Source: Baekduia alba (GTDB lineage Bacteria > Actinomycetota > Thermoleophilia > Solirubrobacterales > Solirubrobacteraceae). From it: a DNA stretch of 64,000 bases. Below the pieces are notes generated by a model, which did no database searches, was not told where the DNA came from, and worked only from the letters and a program-made list of their open reading frames with translations. Position numbers and translations under genes: made by a program. Where the stretch lies: contig NZ_CP114013.1 of NCBI RefSeq assembly GCF_028416635.1, positions 930,001 to 994,000 on the forward strand, written 5' to 3'. Position 1 is the stretch's first letter. Every line of letters starts with the position of its first letter. Below are positions 19,335-28,022 of this stretch, piece by piece.

Positions 19335-21245
19335 ATGGATCCGATGGCCCCTCCCTCCCCACGTACCGCGACGCTGTTCGCCGGCAGCCTCGCGGTGGTC
19401 CTCGGCGCCGTCGCGCTGCACCACCACCACAAAGCGCGCGGCGGCGACGAGCGCGCGGCCGCGACCGCCGCGATCACCCGCTTCGCCGCCGCGCGGTCGC
19501 ACGGCGACGACGCTGCCGCCGCGGCGCTGACCGACCGGCCGCGCACGCTGCTGCGCGCCCTGCGGGTCAACCGGTCCGGGCTCGACGGCGCGCGCGCCGC
19601 GGTGCGGGTGGGGCGCGTCGTGATGGGCAAGGACGAGCGGACCGCGTCGGCGACGCTGACGGTCCGGTGGGCCGTTCCCGCGATCGGCGCGTGGCGCTCG
19701 ACCGCGCGGGCGACGCTGCGCCGCGGCGACGCCGGCTGGCGCGTGCGGTTCACGCCGCGGCTCGTCGACGCGCACCTCAGCGCGGGGACGCGCCTGGGGA
19801 CGGCCAGCGAGGGCGCCGCGCGCGCGACGATCCTGGACCGCGACGGCCGCGCGCTCGTGCGTCAGCGCGCCGTCGTGGAAGTCGGTCTGCGGCGCGACCG
19901 GGTCGCGGACACGGCCGCGAGCGCGCGGGCGCTGGCGGCGATCGTCGACGTCGACGCCAAGGCGCTGCGGCGCCAGCTCGTGGGCGCCGGCAAGCGCCAG
20001 TTCGTCCTCGCGACGACGCTGCGGGCCGAGGACTACAACGCGCTCGCCGGCCGCCTGCACGCGGTCCCGGGCCTCGAGACGGTCGCGACGACGCAGCCGC
20101 TCGCGCCCTCGCGGACCTTCGCGCGTGCGCTGCTGGGCGGCATCGGCCCGGCCACCGCCGAGCAGGTCGCGGCGTCGGGTGGGCGGCTGCGCGCGGGCGA
20201 CGACACCGGCCAGTGGGGGCTGCAGCGGCAGTTCGACGCGCGGCTGCGGAGCACCGGCGCGCGGCGCGTGGTCGTCCGCGACGACAAGACGGAAGAGGTG
20301 GTCCGAACGATCAAGGCTTCTGCGGGCGATCGCGGCCACGCGCTCCGCACGCTGCTGTCGCGGCGGGCGCAGGACGCCGCGGAGGCGGCGCTCGGACCGC
20401 AGCCGCGGGCCGCGTCGCTGGTCGCCGTCCAGCCGTCGACCGGCGACGTGCTCGCGGTCGCCAACCGCCCGACCGACGACACGTTCGACCGCGCGCTCAA
20501 CGGCGTCTACCCGCCCGGATCGACGTTCAAGGTCGTCACGACCGACGCGCTGCTGCGTCGCGGGCTCGACGTCGACACGGTCGTCCCGTGCCCGAAGACG
20601 CTGGCGGTCGACGGCCGCGGCTTCCACAACTTCGAGGGCGAGGCCGGCGCGTCGCCGACGTTCGCCTCCGACTTCGCGACGTCGTGCAACACCGCGTTGA
20701 TCTCGCTCGCCGGCCGGCTGCGCGACGGCGACCTGACCGCGGTCGCCAAGGACTTCGGCGTCGGACGGTCGGCGCCGACGAGCGTGGACGTCGCCGCGTC
20801 CCGCGTGCCCAAGCCGCAGGGCGAGGTCGCGCACGCCGCCGCCATGATCGGCCAGGACCGCATCACGGTCACGCCGCTGGCGATGGCCGGCGTGGCGGCG
20901 ACCGTGGCGGCCGGGCGCTGGAACGCGCCGCGGATCCTCGCCGACGACCCGTCGCGCAGCGGCCCGGCGCTGCCCGCCGGCGAGCTCCAGAAGCTGCGCA
21001 AGATCATGCGGCTGGTCGTGACCTCGGGCACCGGGACGCCGCTGGCCGGCATCCCGGGCGAGGTGATCGGCAAGAGCGGCACCGCCGAGTTCGGCAGCGG
21101 CGACCCACCGCCGACGCACGCCTGGTTCATCGCGGCGCGCGGCGACCTCGCGCTCGCCGTCATCGTCGAGCGCGGGCGATCCGGCAGCAGCGTCGCGGCG
21201 CCGATCGCCGCGAGCTTCTTCCGCGCCTACGACGAGGCGGGCTGA
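19335..21245 (+). CDS. Penicillin-binding protein with MecA_N-type domain
   Basis: Start at ATG 19335 gives a 636-residue protein: a membrane anchor at residues 10-27 (TATLFAGSLAVVLGAVAL), an NTF2-like MecA_N domain (about 30-150), a dimerisation domain (about 155-330) and a transpeptidase domain. Catalytic motifs are PPGSTFKVVT (Ser-x-x-Lys), TSCNTAL (Ser-x-Asn) and IGKSGTAEFG (Lys-Ser-Gly). It is a class B peptidoglycan transpeptidase. The MecA_N architecture is common in actinobacterial PbpA/PBP2a-like proteins. It is divergent from the LysR/beta-lactamase pair, so this locus is concerned with cell-wall synthesis and beta-lactam response. Confidence 0.93.
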   Translation: MDPMAPPSPRTATLFAGSLAVVLGAVALHHHHKARGGDERAAATAAITRFAAARSHGDDAAAAALTDRPRTLLRALRVNRSGLDGARAAVRVGRVVMGKDERTASATLTVRWAVPAIGAWRSTARATLRRGDAGWRVRFTPRLVDAHLSAGTRLGTASEGAARATILDRDGRALVRQRAVVEVGLRRDRVADTAASARALAAIVDVDAKALRRQLVGAGKRQFVLATTLRAEDYNALAGRLHAVPGLETVATTQPLAPSRTFARALLGGIGPATAEQVAASGGRLRAGDDTGQWGLQRQFDARLRSTGARRVVVRDDKTEEVVRTIKASAGDRGHALRTLLSRRAQDAAEAALGPQPRAASLVAVQPSTGDVLAVANRPTDDTFDRALNGVYPPGSTFKVVTTDALLRRGLDVDTVVPCPKTLAVDGRGFHNFEGEAGASPTFASDFATSCNTALISLAGRLRDGDLTAVAKDFGVGRSAPTSVDVAASRVPKPQGEVAHAAAMIGQDRITVTPLAMAGVAATVAAGRWNAPRILADDPSRSGPALPAGELQKLRKIMRLVVTSGTGTPLAGIPGEVIGKSGTAEFGSGDPPPTHAWFIAARGDLALAVIVERGRSGSSVAAPIAASFFRAYDEAG

Positions 21246-21393
21246 GCTGCCCCGGAATCCAGTGGTCGTGATCGGACAGCGATGCACCGCGGTGTGGGTT
21301 TGAACTCGGGTCCGGATGGCAAAGGGGAGCGCGCGGCGCCAGCAGGAGGAGGAGCAGGCGCCGGGTCCATCGATCCTCGAGGGAGGAACAACC

Positions 21394-22932
21394 TTGAAGC
21401 GAGCAGCTCTCGCGCTCATCGCCGCTGCGGCGATGGCACCTGCCGCCGTTCCCGCCGTGTCGTCGGCGCAGAAGGTCAAGAACGACAAGTCCGAGAAGGC
21501 GGCCACCAAGTTGGCCAACGCCGTGACGGTCAGCGGCATCCTGCGCCACGAGCGCGCGCTGGCGAACATCGCCGAGCGCAACGGCGGCACCCGCGTGTCG
21601 GGGTCGGCCGGATTCGACAAGTCCCGCGACTACGTCGTGGGTCAGCTGCAGAACGCGGGGTGGACGGTCAACGTCCAGCCGTTCGAGTTCCCGTACTTCC
21701 AGGAGCTCGCGCCGACGACGCTGGAGCGCACCGCGCCCGACCAGCACCCGTACGCCGACGACGAGTTCGCCACGATGGAGTACTCGGGCAGCGGTGACGT
21801 CACCGCCAACGTCCAGGCCGTCGACCTGACGCTTCCGCCCGCCGACGAGCCCAGCTCGACGAGCGGCTGTGAGGCGAGCGACTTCGCCGGCTTCACGGCC
21901 GGCGACATCGCGCTGGTCCAGCGCGGCACGTGCACGTTCGGCGAGAAGGTCGCCAACGCGACCGCGGCCGGCGCCAGCGCCGTGCTGATCTTCAACGAGG
22001 GCCAGCCCGGCCGGCAGGAGACGCTGAGCGGCACGCTCGGCGGCCCGGCGACGATCCCGGTCGTGGGCCTCAGCTTCGCGGGCGGCAACGAGCTCGCGAC
22101 GCTGCTCGCGGGCGGCGACGTGACGATCCACGTCACGACCTCGACGCTGTCGGAGACGCGCACGACCTACAACACGATCGCCGACGCGCCCGGTGGGCGC
22201 GCCGACCACACCGTGGTCGTCGGCTCGCACCTGGACTCCGTGGCCGCCGGCCCCGGGATCAACGACGACGGGTCGGGCTCCTCGCAGGACCTCGAGATCG
22301 CGCTCCAGTACCAGAAGGCGATCAAGAACCCGAAGAACCACCTGCGGTTCCTCTTCTTCGGGGCCGAGGAGGAGGGCCTGCTCGGGTCGGCGCACTACGT
22401 CGACTCGCTCGACCAGGCGTCTCGTGACCAGATCATGGCCATGGTCGACCTCGACATGATGGCCTCGCCGAACTACGCCCGCTTCGTCTACGACGGCGAC
22501 GGGTCGGACAACCCCGGCGAAGAGGGCCCGACCGGCTCGGACATCATCGAGTCGTTGTTCACCGGCTACTGGGCCGGCCGCGGCCTGGTCAGCGAGACCA
22601 CCCCGTTCGACGGACGCTCCGACTACGTCGCCTTCACGGACGTCGGGATCCCGGCCGGCGGCATCTTCGCCGGTGCCGAGGGCATCAAGACCCCGGAGCA
22701 GGCCGCCAAGTACGGCGGGACGGCCGGCATCGCGTTCGACAAGTGCTACCACCAGGCGTGCGACACCCTGGCCAACCTCAACACCCAGGCACTGGACGAG
22801 TTCTCCGACGCCTCCGCGTACGTGACCGGCAAGCTGGTCATGCGTGAGAACGACCTGTCCGACAACACCGAGACGCTCAAGGCCAAGCGCGTCAAGCAGT
22901 CCGACTACAAGGGTCCGCAGCTGATCCGCTGA
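21394..22932 (+). CDS. Secreted M28 aminopeptidase with PA domain
   Basis: I start it at the TTG at 21394 because a strong ribosome site (gggagga at 21381-21387) sits six bases upstream and it yields a clean signal peptide, MKRAALALIAAAAMAPAAVP, cut near SSAQ. The 512-residue protein has a protease-associated insert (ASDFAGFTAGDIALVQRGTC region, about residues 150-260) and an M28 zinc peptidase domain: GSHLDSVAAGPGINDDGSG (His and bridging Asp), EEEGLLGS (catalytic Glu and zinc Glu) and a later MVDLDMMAS Asp. CYHQACDT near the C-terminus supplies the last His. It should trim N-terminal residues from extracellular peptides. Confidence 0.93.
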   Translation: MKRAALALIAAAAMAPAAVPAVSSAQKVKNDKSEKAATKLANAVTVSGILRHERALANIAERNGGTRVSGSAGFDKSRDYVVGQLQNAGWTVNVQPFEFPYFQELAPTTLERTAPDQHPYADDEFATMEYSGSGDVTANVQAVDLTLPPADEPSSTSGCEASDFAGFTAGDIALVQRGTCTFGEKVANATAAGASAVLIFNEGQPGRQETLSGTLGGPATIPVVGLSFAGGNELATLLAGGDVTIHVTTSTLSETRTTYNTIADAPGGRADHTVVVGSHLDSVAAGPGINDDGSGSSQDLEIALQYQKAIKNPKNHLRFLFFGAEEEGLLGSAHYVDSLDQASRDQIMAMVDLDMMASPNYARFVYDGDGSDNPGEEGPTGSDIIESLFTGYWAGRGLVSETTPFDGRSDYVAFTDVGIPAGGIFAGAEGIKTPEQAAKYGGTAGIAFDKCYHQACDTLANLNTQALDEFSDASAYVTGKLVMRENDLSDNTETLKAKRVKQSDYKGPQLIR

Positions 22933-22956
22933 GTCACCGCAGGACCACGCACCGCC

Positions 22957-22984
22957 GAAGGCCCCGCTGCGACGCGGGGCCTTC
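22957..22984 (+). terminator. GC-rich hairpin after the M28 peptidase gene
   Basis: A perfect 11-bp stem (GAAGGCCCCGC paired with GCGGGGCCTTC) with a 6-base loop, 24 bases after the peptidase stop. There is no T-run, so it is a terminator candidate only, and may serve both converging genes. Confidence 0.6.
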
Positions 22985-23004
22985 GTGCGTCGTGCCGTCC
23001 CGGA

Positions 23005-23358
23005 CTACCGGGTCGTGTGCGCGCCGCCGTCGACGTGGAGGGTCTGGCCGGTGATGTGCCGGGCGTCGGGGGAGGGGAGGAAGCGCGCGGTCGCGGCGAC
23101 GTCCCCGGGCCGGCCGGCCCGCCGGTCGTGGGTGGCGGCCACGAGCTGGGCACGGCGGTCGTCGGTGAGCTGGTCGCGGAAGAAGCCCGTGTCGGCGACG
23201 TAGCCGGGCGCGATGGCGTTCGCGGTGATGCCCCGGGGCCCGACCCGGGCGGACAGGCCGGCGGTCCACGGCGCGACCGCGGCCTTGGCCGCGTCGTCGG
23301 AGCTCGCGGCGTACTTCGCGCCGATCGAGCCGACGTTGACGATGGCGCCGCCCGTGGG
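23005..23358 (-). pseudogene. C-terminal half of an SDR oxidoreductase
   Basis: From about 23352 the frame reads GGAIVNVGSIGAKYAAS, with PRGITANAIAPGYVADTGF and ITGQTLHVDGGAHTTR at the end, which is the second half of a classic short-chain dehydrogenase (FabG-like). The cofactor-binding half is gone, and the expected Tyr-x3-Lys segment reads YAASSDDAAKAAV, with an insertion. The lost 5' end coincides to within a few bases with the start of the oppositely oriented MarR gene, so a deletion joined the two. Not functional as an oxidoreductase. Confidence 0.75.
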
Positions 23359-23881
23359 GATCGCCCTCGCCTGGCTGCGCGAGCGCCCGGGCACGCCGGT
23401 CGACGCGATCGGGATCGTCACCCGGGTGTGGCAGTGCTCGATGCTCCTGGGGGCCGACCGCCGCCGCGTCCTCGCCGACGCCCAGGCGGACTCCGCGACG
23501 CTGGACCTGCTGAGCGTCCTGCGGCGCAGCGGCCCGCCCTACCGGCTGACGACCCGCGAGCTCACCGACCGCACCCTGATCACCGCCGGCGCGATCTCCC
23601 AGCGCGTGGCGCGGGCCGAGAGCGAGGGCCTGGTCGAGCGCTCGGCCCAGGCGGACGGCAGCCGTGCGGTCGCGGTGACGCTCACCGCCGCCGGGCACCG
23701 GCTCGTCGACCGGCTCGTCGACCGGGTCCTCGGGCGGGAGGCCGAGCTCGTGTCCGGGCTCACCCCGGACCAGCAGGCCCAGCTGACCGAGCTGCTGCGC
23801 CTGTTCCTCGCCACGCTGCGCACCCAGGTCGGACCCGAGCGGCCGACCCAGGTGGGCGCGCCGCCGGCGTCAGCCCTTTGA
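23354..23881 (+). CDS. MarR-family transcriptional regulator
   Basis: Starting at GTG 23354 gives MGIALAWLRERPGTPVDAIG and 175 residues, about normal for a MarR protein. The winged helix contains LRRSGPPYRLTTRELTDRT, ITAGAISQRVARAESEGL and VERSAQADGSRAVAVTLTAAG as the wing. The gene begins exactly at the junction with a truncated SDR gene, so its own promoter and perhaps a few N-terminal codons may have been lost. It converges with the DUF1801 gene, overlapping its stop by 12 bases. Ligand unknown. Confidence 0.75.
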   Translation: MGIALAWLRERPGTPVDAIGIVTRVWQCSMLLGADRRRVLADAQADSATLDLLSVLRRSGPPYRLTTRELTDRTLITAGAISQRVARAESEGLVERSAQADGSRAVAVTLTAAGHRLVDRLVDRVLGREAELVSGLTPDQQAQLTELLRLFLATLRTQVGPERPTQVGAPPASAL

Positions 23882-24262
23882 CGCGTTGAGCGCCACGGCG
23901 GCGCGCACGAGGTCCTTGAAGGCCTGCTCGTCGATCTCCTCGCCCTCGCGGAAGTCGATGGCCCGCCGGGTGTTGCCGTCGAGGCTGGAGTTGAAGATCC
24001 CCGCCGGGTCCTCCAGGGACGCGCCCTTGGCGAAGGTCACCTTCACCACCTGCTTGTACGTCTCGCCCGTGCACAGCATCCCGTCGTGGTACCACGTCGG
24101 AACGCCTCTCCACTTCCACTCCTCGACCACCTCGGGATCGGCCTCCTTGACCAGACCCCGGAGATCGCTCAGCATCGCCCCGCGCCAGTCGCCGAGCTCC
24201 TCGATCCGGGCGTCGATCAGCTCCGAGGGAGACTTCTCGTCCTGCGATCCACTCGTCGTCAT
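23870..24262 (-). CDS. DUF1801 domain protein
   Basis: A 130-residue protein starting at ATG 24262, behind a good ribosome site (aaggaagg on the minus strand). The core WKWRGVPTWYHDGMLCTGE, followed by VVKVTFAKGASL and the DGNTRRAIDFREG segment, is typical of the DUF1801/YdhG family, a small fold related to the iron-chaperone frataxin in some annotations but without established biochemical role. It is a single gene with no operon partner. Confidence 0.82.
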   Translation of the reverse strand: MTTSGSQDEKSPSELIDARIEELGDWRGAMLSDLRGLVKEADPEVVEEWKWRGVPTWYHDGMLCTGETYKQVVKVTFAKGASLEDPAGIFNSSLDGNTRRAIDFREGEEIDEQAFKDLVRAAVALNASKG

Positions 24263-24844
24263 TCCCGCGTCCTTCCTTTGGTGGTGACCCGCCCGGGCAG
24301 GATACGGCGCCTCGCGCACGCGCGCGCGAGAAGCACTGCGCGCTGGAAGGCGACCACCGGCGCGCGAGGGGGTTCGCCGAATACGGGGCGGCAAGAACTT
24401 GCGCGGCCGAGGTGCTCGTCGTGGCCGCGGGAGATCCTCGTCCCAGAGCCAAAAGTCGACCACATCGGGTGTTCGTTGAATGCGCGGCGGACCGCCAGCG
24501 CTCGCTTTTCGTGCCCACGGGCGGCCATCCCGCTGATAGCCTGACGCTCCTCTTCACCTTTCTTCTTCTTCTCGTTCAGCACCCGCAGTTCGCACCACCT
24601 TCAGCACGCAGTACCCGGCTCTCCCGCAGCGCCTCGCGTTGCTCGCAGCCACCGCCTGCTGAACCGCTCACGGACCAGGCACGTGCGCTTCGCACCCTGA
24701 TCCTGCTCCGCCCCTAGGGATCGACGCTTCCACGTCGGTCCCGTTCCGGCGTTCTCTGCCGGGCACCTCGCACGACCCGTCCCGCGCACCACTCCACGGG
24801 ACACCCGGAGGACCAGCTCCTCCCCCGCTCGTTGCACGGCTGCC
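24263..24844. other. Gene-poor stretch, no coding feature supported
   Basis: About 580 bases with lower GC locally (a CT-rich run ccttTcttcttcttctcg near 24560) and only short frames with poor composition on both strands. The sequence tgatagcctgac near 24535 could be a weak -10 element for the downstream operon. I see no RNA gene, repeat or protein fragment here. Confidence 0.5.
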
Positions 24845-24918
24845 GATGCTCACCACGAGCATCACCAGGTTCGACTCCTGGACTGAGCGCGACCTCGACC
24901 CCAACCCCGGGGCCGAGG
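24845..24918 (+). promoter_or_regulatory. Structured 5' leader of the PLP-enzyme operon (candidate riboregulator)
   Basis: Three stem-loops follow each other directly before the gene: 24845-24863 (7-bp stem GATGCTC/GAGCATC, 5-base loop), 24865-24881 (CCAGG-TTCGACT-CCTGG, a tRNA T-arm look-alike) and 24893-24918 (outer CCTCG/CGAGG, inner CCCC/GGGG). The ribosome site (agaaggg, 24927-24933) follows. The adjacent first two hairpins resemble the variable plus T arms of a long-armed tRNA, but no anticodon arm or acceptor mate is visible upstream, so it is not called a tRNA. A regulatory leader or a tRNA-derived scar are both possible. Confidence 0.4.
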
Positions 24919-24942
24919 CGACTCACAGAAGGGCGCATCAAC

Positions 24943-26475
24943 ATGCGCAAGTTCGACCTGTCCTCCCCGGAGGGCATGAACCCCCTGGCCTCCCCGGAGG
25001 CCCAGATGGAGACGCCGTACCGGACCGCGCTCGACGTGGCGGCCGACTGGTACGACGTCCGCGGCCAGGCGCCGGCGTCCGGCGGGACCTTCCCCGTGGC
25101 GGTCGAGTCCGCCGTGGGGGGCGAGTCGTACGCCCACCGCGACATGAGCGTCGTCCGCGGGCTCGGCGTCGCACTGCCGGGCAAGAAGTCCGCGCTGGTG
25201 CGGAGCGAGGAGCTGCTCGCCGGCGCGATGCCCGGCGCGAAGTTGGCCACGTACCTCACCACCGGCGCCAGCGGCGCAGCGGAGGCGACCACCAGCGCGC
25301 TCATCGACACCGCGCTGGAGCAGGTGAAGCCGGGCGAGAAGCCCTGCTTCCTCGTCACCAGGAACGTCCACATCTCCGTCGCCAACCGCCTGAAGGCGCG
25401 CGGCGTGCGGGTCGAGTGGATCGCCGTCCCGATGCACCCGCTCGGGATGGCGGACGTGGTGGACGCATCCGCCCTCGAGGCCAAGCTCCGCACGGGCAAC
25501 TACCACGGCGTCATCGTCAGCTCGCCCACCTACGAGGGCAAGCAGGCGGACGCCAAGAAGTGCATCGACGCCGCGCACGCGCACGGGGTCCCGATCATGT
25601 GGGACATGTCGTGGGCGACCGAGATGGCGTTCACGGACCTGATGGGAGACAGCCCGCTCAAGCTCGGCGCCGACGCCGTGGTGTTGAGCCTCCACAAGAG
25701 CCTGTTCTTCCCGGGTCAAATGGCCGCGGGGGCGCTCGGTTACAACAGCCTGATCCCGGAACGGGTGTGGCGGGCCGCGATGCTGGCCGACAAGTCCACC
25801 TCGCAGTCGAGCAACTGGCTCGCGGCGGCGGACGAGGCCCGGAAGGACGCGTTCCTCAACGCGACCGCTCACCTCGAGCGCCTCTGGGCGGCGATCGAGC
25901 GCTCCCGTCGCTACCTCCCCCAGGACATGCTCGTCGACTGGGACGAGGAGAAGCGCGCCGGACGGACGCACAGCGCGGACCACATGCCGCACCGTCTGAC
26001 CTTCCGGACGCACCACCTCGGTTACACCGGGTACGAGCTGGCGGCCCTCATGGACGAGCGTCGCGTGCAGACGGCGCAGGCGCACCGCGCGTTCTTTTTC
26101 GACGGATTCGGCGCCGGAGGCGCCGAGGCGATCCCGGAGCTGTTCAAGCGGCTGGGGGCCGTGGTCGACGAGCTGCCGCGCAAGCGGCCGTTCGAGCTCG
26201 ACCAGATCCCCCGGATCCAGCTCCGGGACGCCACGGTCGACTACAGCCAGGCGGTCGGCCCGGTCGACGTCGTGCCGGTGCGCGACGCGGTCGACCGGGA
26301 GCTCGCCCAGTTCGTCGGCGCTTACCCGCCCGGGATCGCGATCGCGGGGCCGACGGAGCTGCTCAGTCACGAGAACGCCGGGTTCCTCCTGACCACCAAG
26401 GACGGGGGCGGATCGCTGTGGGGTGGCGACCTGGTGACGACGGGCTCGGGTGAGCTCATGGTCTACAGGCGGTGA
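24943..26475 (+). CDS. Orn/Lys/Arg-decarboxylase-like PLP enzyme (fold type I)
   Basis: A 510-residue fold-type I PLP enzyme starting at ATG 24943. TYLTTGASGAAEATTSALID corresponds to the cofactor-phosphate loop, FLVTRNVHISVANRLKARG carries the His stacking on the ring, PIMWDMSWATEMAF the Asp that pairs with the pyridine nitrogen, and VVLSLHKSLFFPGQMA the Schiff-base Lys after His. That order is the Orn/Lys/Arg decarboxylase major-domain pattern, but the sequence is divergent and lacks the N-terminal wing domain, so decarboxylase, aminotransferase or other activity cannot be fixed. A transporter gene follows, suggesting an amine or amino-acid exchange or export module. Confidence 0.7.
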   Translation: MRKFDLSSPEGMNPLASPEAQMETPYRTALDVAADWYDVRGQAPASGGTFPVAVESAVGGESYAHRDMSVVRGLGVALPGKKSALVRSEELLAGAMPGAKLATYLTTGASGAAEATTSALIDTALEQVKPGEKPCFLVTRNVHISVANRLKARGVRVEWIAVPMHPLGMADVVDASALEAKLRTGNYHGVIVSSPTYEGKQADAKKCIDAAHAHGVPIMWDMSWATEMAFTDLMGDSPLKLGADAVVLSLHKSLFFPGQMAAGALGYNSLIPERVWRAAMLADKSTSQSSNWLAAADEARKDAFLNATAHLERLWAAIERSRRYLPQDMLVDWDEEKRAGRTHSADHMPHRLTFRTHHLGYTGYELAALMDERRVQTAQAHRAFFFDGFGAGGAEAIPELFKRLGAVVDELPRKRPFELDQIPRIQLRDATVDYSQAVGPVDVVPVRDAVDRELAQFVGAYPPGIAIAGPTELLSHENAGFLLTTKDGGGSLWGGDLVTTGSGELMVYRR

Positions 26476-26672
26476 CCCACACCCAGCCGTCCGCCTGAAC
26501 CCAGGCTGACCCCCTGAGCGCCTCGTGCGCGAAGGGGTCCATGGCTGATCTCACCGCCGCGCGGGTGCCGACGACCCTGTCGGCCCCGCGCGGCTCCCAT
26601 GAAGGAATCGCAGGTTGGAACGGGTGGCCCGAACGGCCGCCCGTTCCGCCGTTCGCAGGAAGCAGGTCCTCC

Positions 26673-27932
26673 ATGTTCGTCTTCGCATGGCTGTTCGGCA
26701 CCGTTGCCGCAGCCATCGTCTTCCTCGCTCAGCTCCGCTCCTACCGCAAAAAAGCCCTGCCCATCGCGCTGCCGATCGCCATCTGGCTCGGCGTCGGCCA
26801 GATCGCCATCCTGTTCGGCAACCTCATGGTGTCCTTCGGGGCGCCGGACATCGCCGACGAGTTCGGCCTCCCCGCGTGGCTGGTCGTGGTCATCAACCAC
26901 GCCGGCAACTTCGGCGGGTTCGTCGGCTGCCTCGTCGCCGCCCTCTGGATCGGGCTCCCCCGGCGCATGCCGGTGATCCTCGGGTTGGCCGGGGTGTCCA
27001 TCGCCGTGTCGCCCTTCATGGGCGGGGCCTTCGTGCCGGCGGCGAGCCTCTCCCTGCTCGTCTTCGGCGCCCTCGCGGCGTGGGCCGTGTTCAACGTCCA
27101 CGTCCGCGTCCTCGCGGCGGTGCCGAAAGACCGGCGCGCCGAGACCATGGGCCTGATCCTGTCGCCGTGCCTCCTGGTCGGCGTGGCCCTCGTCGGCGTC
27201 CCGCTGCTGGGTGGCTGGCACCTCGGGCTCTGGACCATCGCCGTGGTGGTCGTGCTCCTCGCCGTGACCTACCCGCTGCTCAAGGGCGTCCCGAAGGCGA
27301 CGCGGCTGGAGCGGCACGGGTTCGACTCCATGCTCGGGCTCGCCAAGGAGCACCGGCGCTTGATCGTCGGGGTGTGCGCGAACTTCTCGGGGTGGGTCGC
27401 GCTTTACACGATCCCAAGCCTGGCCGGCGCCTCCTCCGACGGCATCGAGCTCATGGCCGTGGCCGGTCAGTTGGTCGCTGCCGGACTCGCGCCGCTGGTC
27501 GGCCGCCTGGCCGACCTGAACCCGCGCAAGGTCGGCTACGCGGCCGCGTGCGGGCTCGCCGTCGCGCTGGTCGGGACCGCCGTGGCCCCGACAGGGTCGC
27601 TGCCGCTGCTGGCGGTGCCGCTGCTCGGACTGAAGCTCGGGTGGTGGCTGTGCGCGCTGTTCTTCGCCGTCGGTGAGGCCTGCGGCAACTTCAACCAGGG
27701 CCTCATGGAGGCCGCGGTGTCGCGCGTCAACAGCGACTCGGTGCGCGTGCAGCTCATCGCTCTGGCCCCGCGCTTCGCGGTCGTCGCCCTGCTCAACATC
27801 ACGCTGGCCATCGTGTCGGCGGTGGTCGGCGGAGCCATGGTCGGCATGATCATTGGCGGCGTCTGCACCGCGGTCGTGCTGGGCGGTCTCGTGCCGGCGC
27901 TGCGCAAGATGCCGGCGGTGGGCACCGCCTGA
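26673..27932 (+). CDS. MFS-like membrane transporter
   Basis: Starting at ATG 26673 (MFVFAWLFGTVAAAIVFLAQ; ribosome site aggaag upstream) gives 419 residues with about twelve hydrophobic segments in two halves split by a basic loop (KGVPKATRLERHGFD). Charged loops such as WIGLPRRMP and DLNPRKVGY lie where MFS motif A repeats are found. An ATG at 26541 in the same frame would add 44 soluble residues without hydrophobicity, so I prefer the later start. Substrate unknown; its place after the PLP enzyme suggests transport of that enzyme's substrate or product. A good intrinsic terminator follows. Confidence 0.75.
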   Translation: MFVFAWLFGTVAAAIVFLAQLRSYRKKALPIALPIAIWLGVGQIAILFGNLMVSFGAPDIADEFGLPAWLVVVINHAGNFGGFVGCLVAALWIGLPRRMPVILGLAGVSIAVSPFMGGAFVPAASLSLLVFGALAAWAVFNVHVRVLAAVPKDRRAETMGLILSPCLLVGVALVGVPLLGGWHLGLWTIAVVVVLLAVTYPLLKGVPKATRLERHGFDSMLGLAKEHRRLIVGVCANFSGWVALYTIPSLAGASSDGIELMAVAGQLVAAGLAPLVGRLADLNPRKVGYAAACGLAVALVGTAVAPTGSLPLLAVPLLGLKLGWWLCALFFAVGEACGNFNQGLMEAAVSRVNSDSVRVQLIALAPRFAVVALLNITLAIVSAVVGGAMVGMIIGGVCTAVVLGGLVPALRKMPAVGTA

Positions 27933-27937
27933 GCACC

Positions 27938-27982
27938 GAGGGAGGTCCGCGCCATCCGGCCCGGGCCTCCCTCCCCTTTTTT
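27938..27982 (+). terminator. Intrinsic terminator after the MFS gene
   Basis: An 8-bp stem (GAGGGAGG, 27938-27945, with CCTCCCTC, 27966-27973) is followed by CCC and six T residues (27977-27982), six bases after the stop. This is one of the few T-run terminators in the window. Confidence 0.8.
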
Positions 27983-28022
27983 GCCCTCCAGCCTGAGTAG
28001 TGAAGAGAGAAGGGAACGGGAC

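Noticed and set aside
24845-24890. tRNA gene (selenocysteine or other long-arm tRNA) suggested by adjacent hairpins and TTCGACT loop
   Set aside because: No anticodon arm with U before the anticodon, and no upstream strand pairing with actgagcg as an acceptor stem. Kept only as a leader structure.
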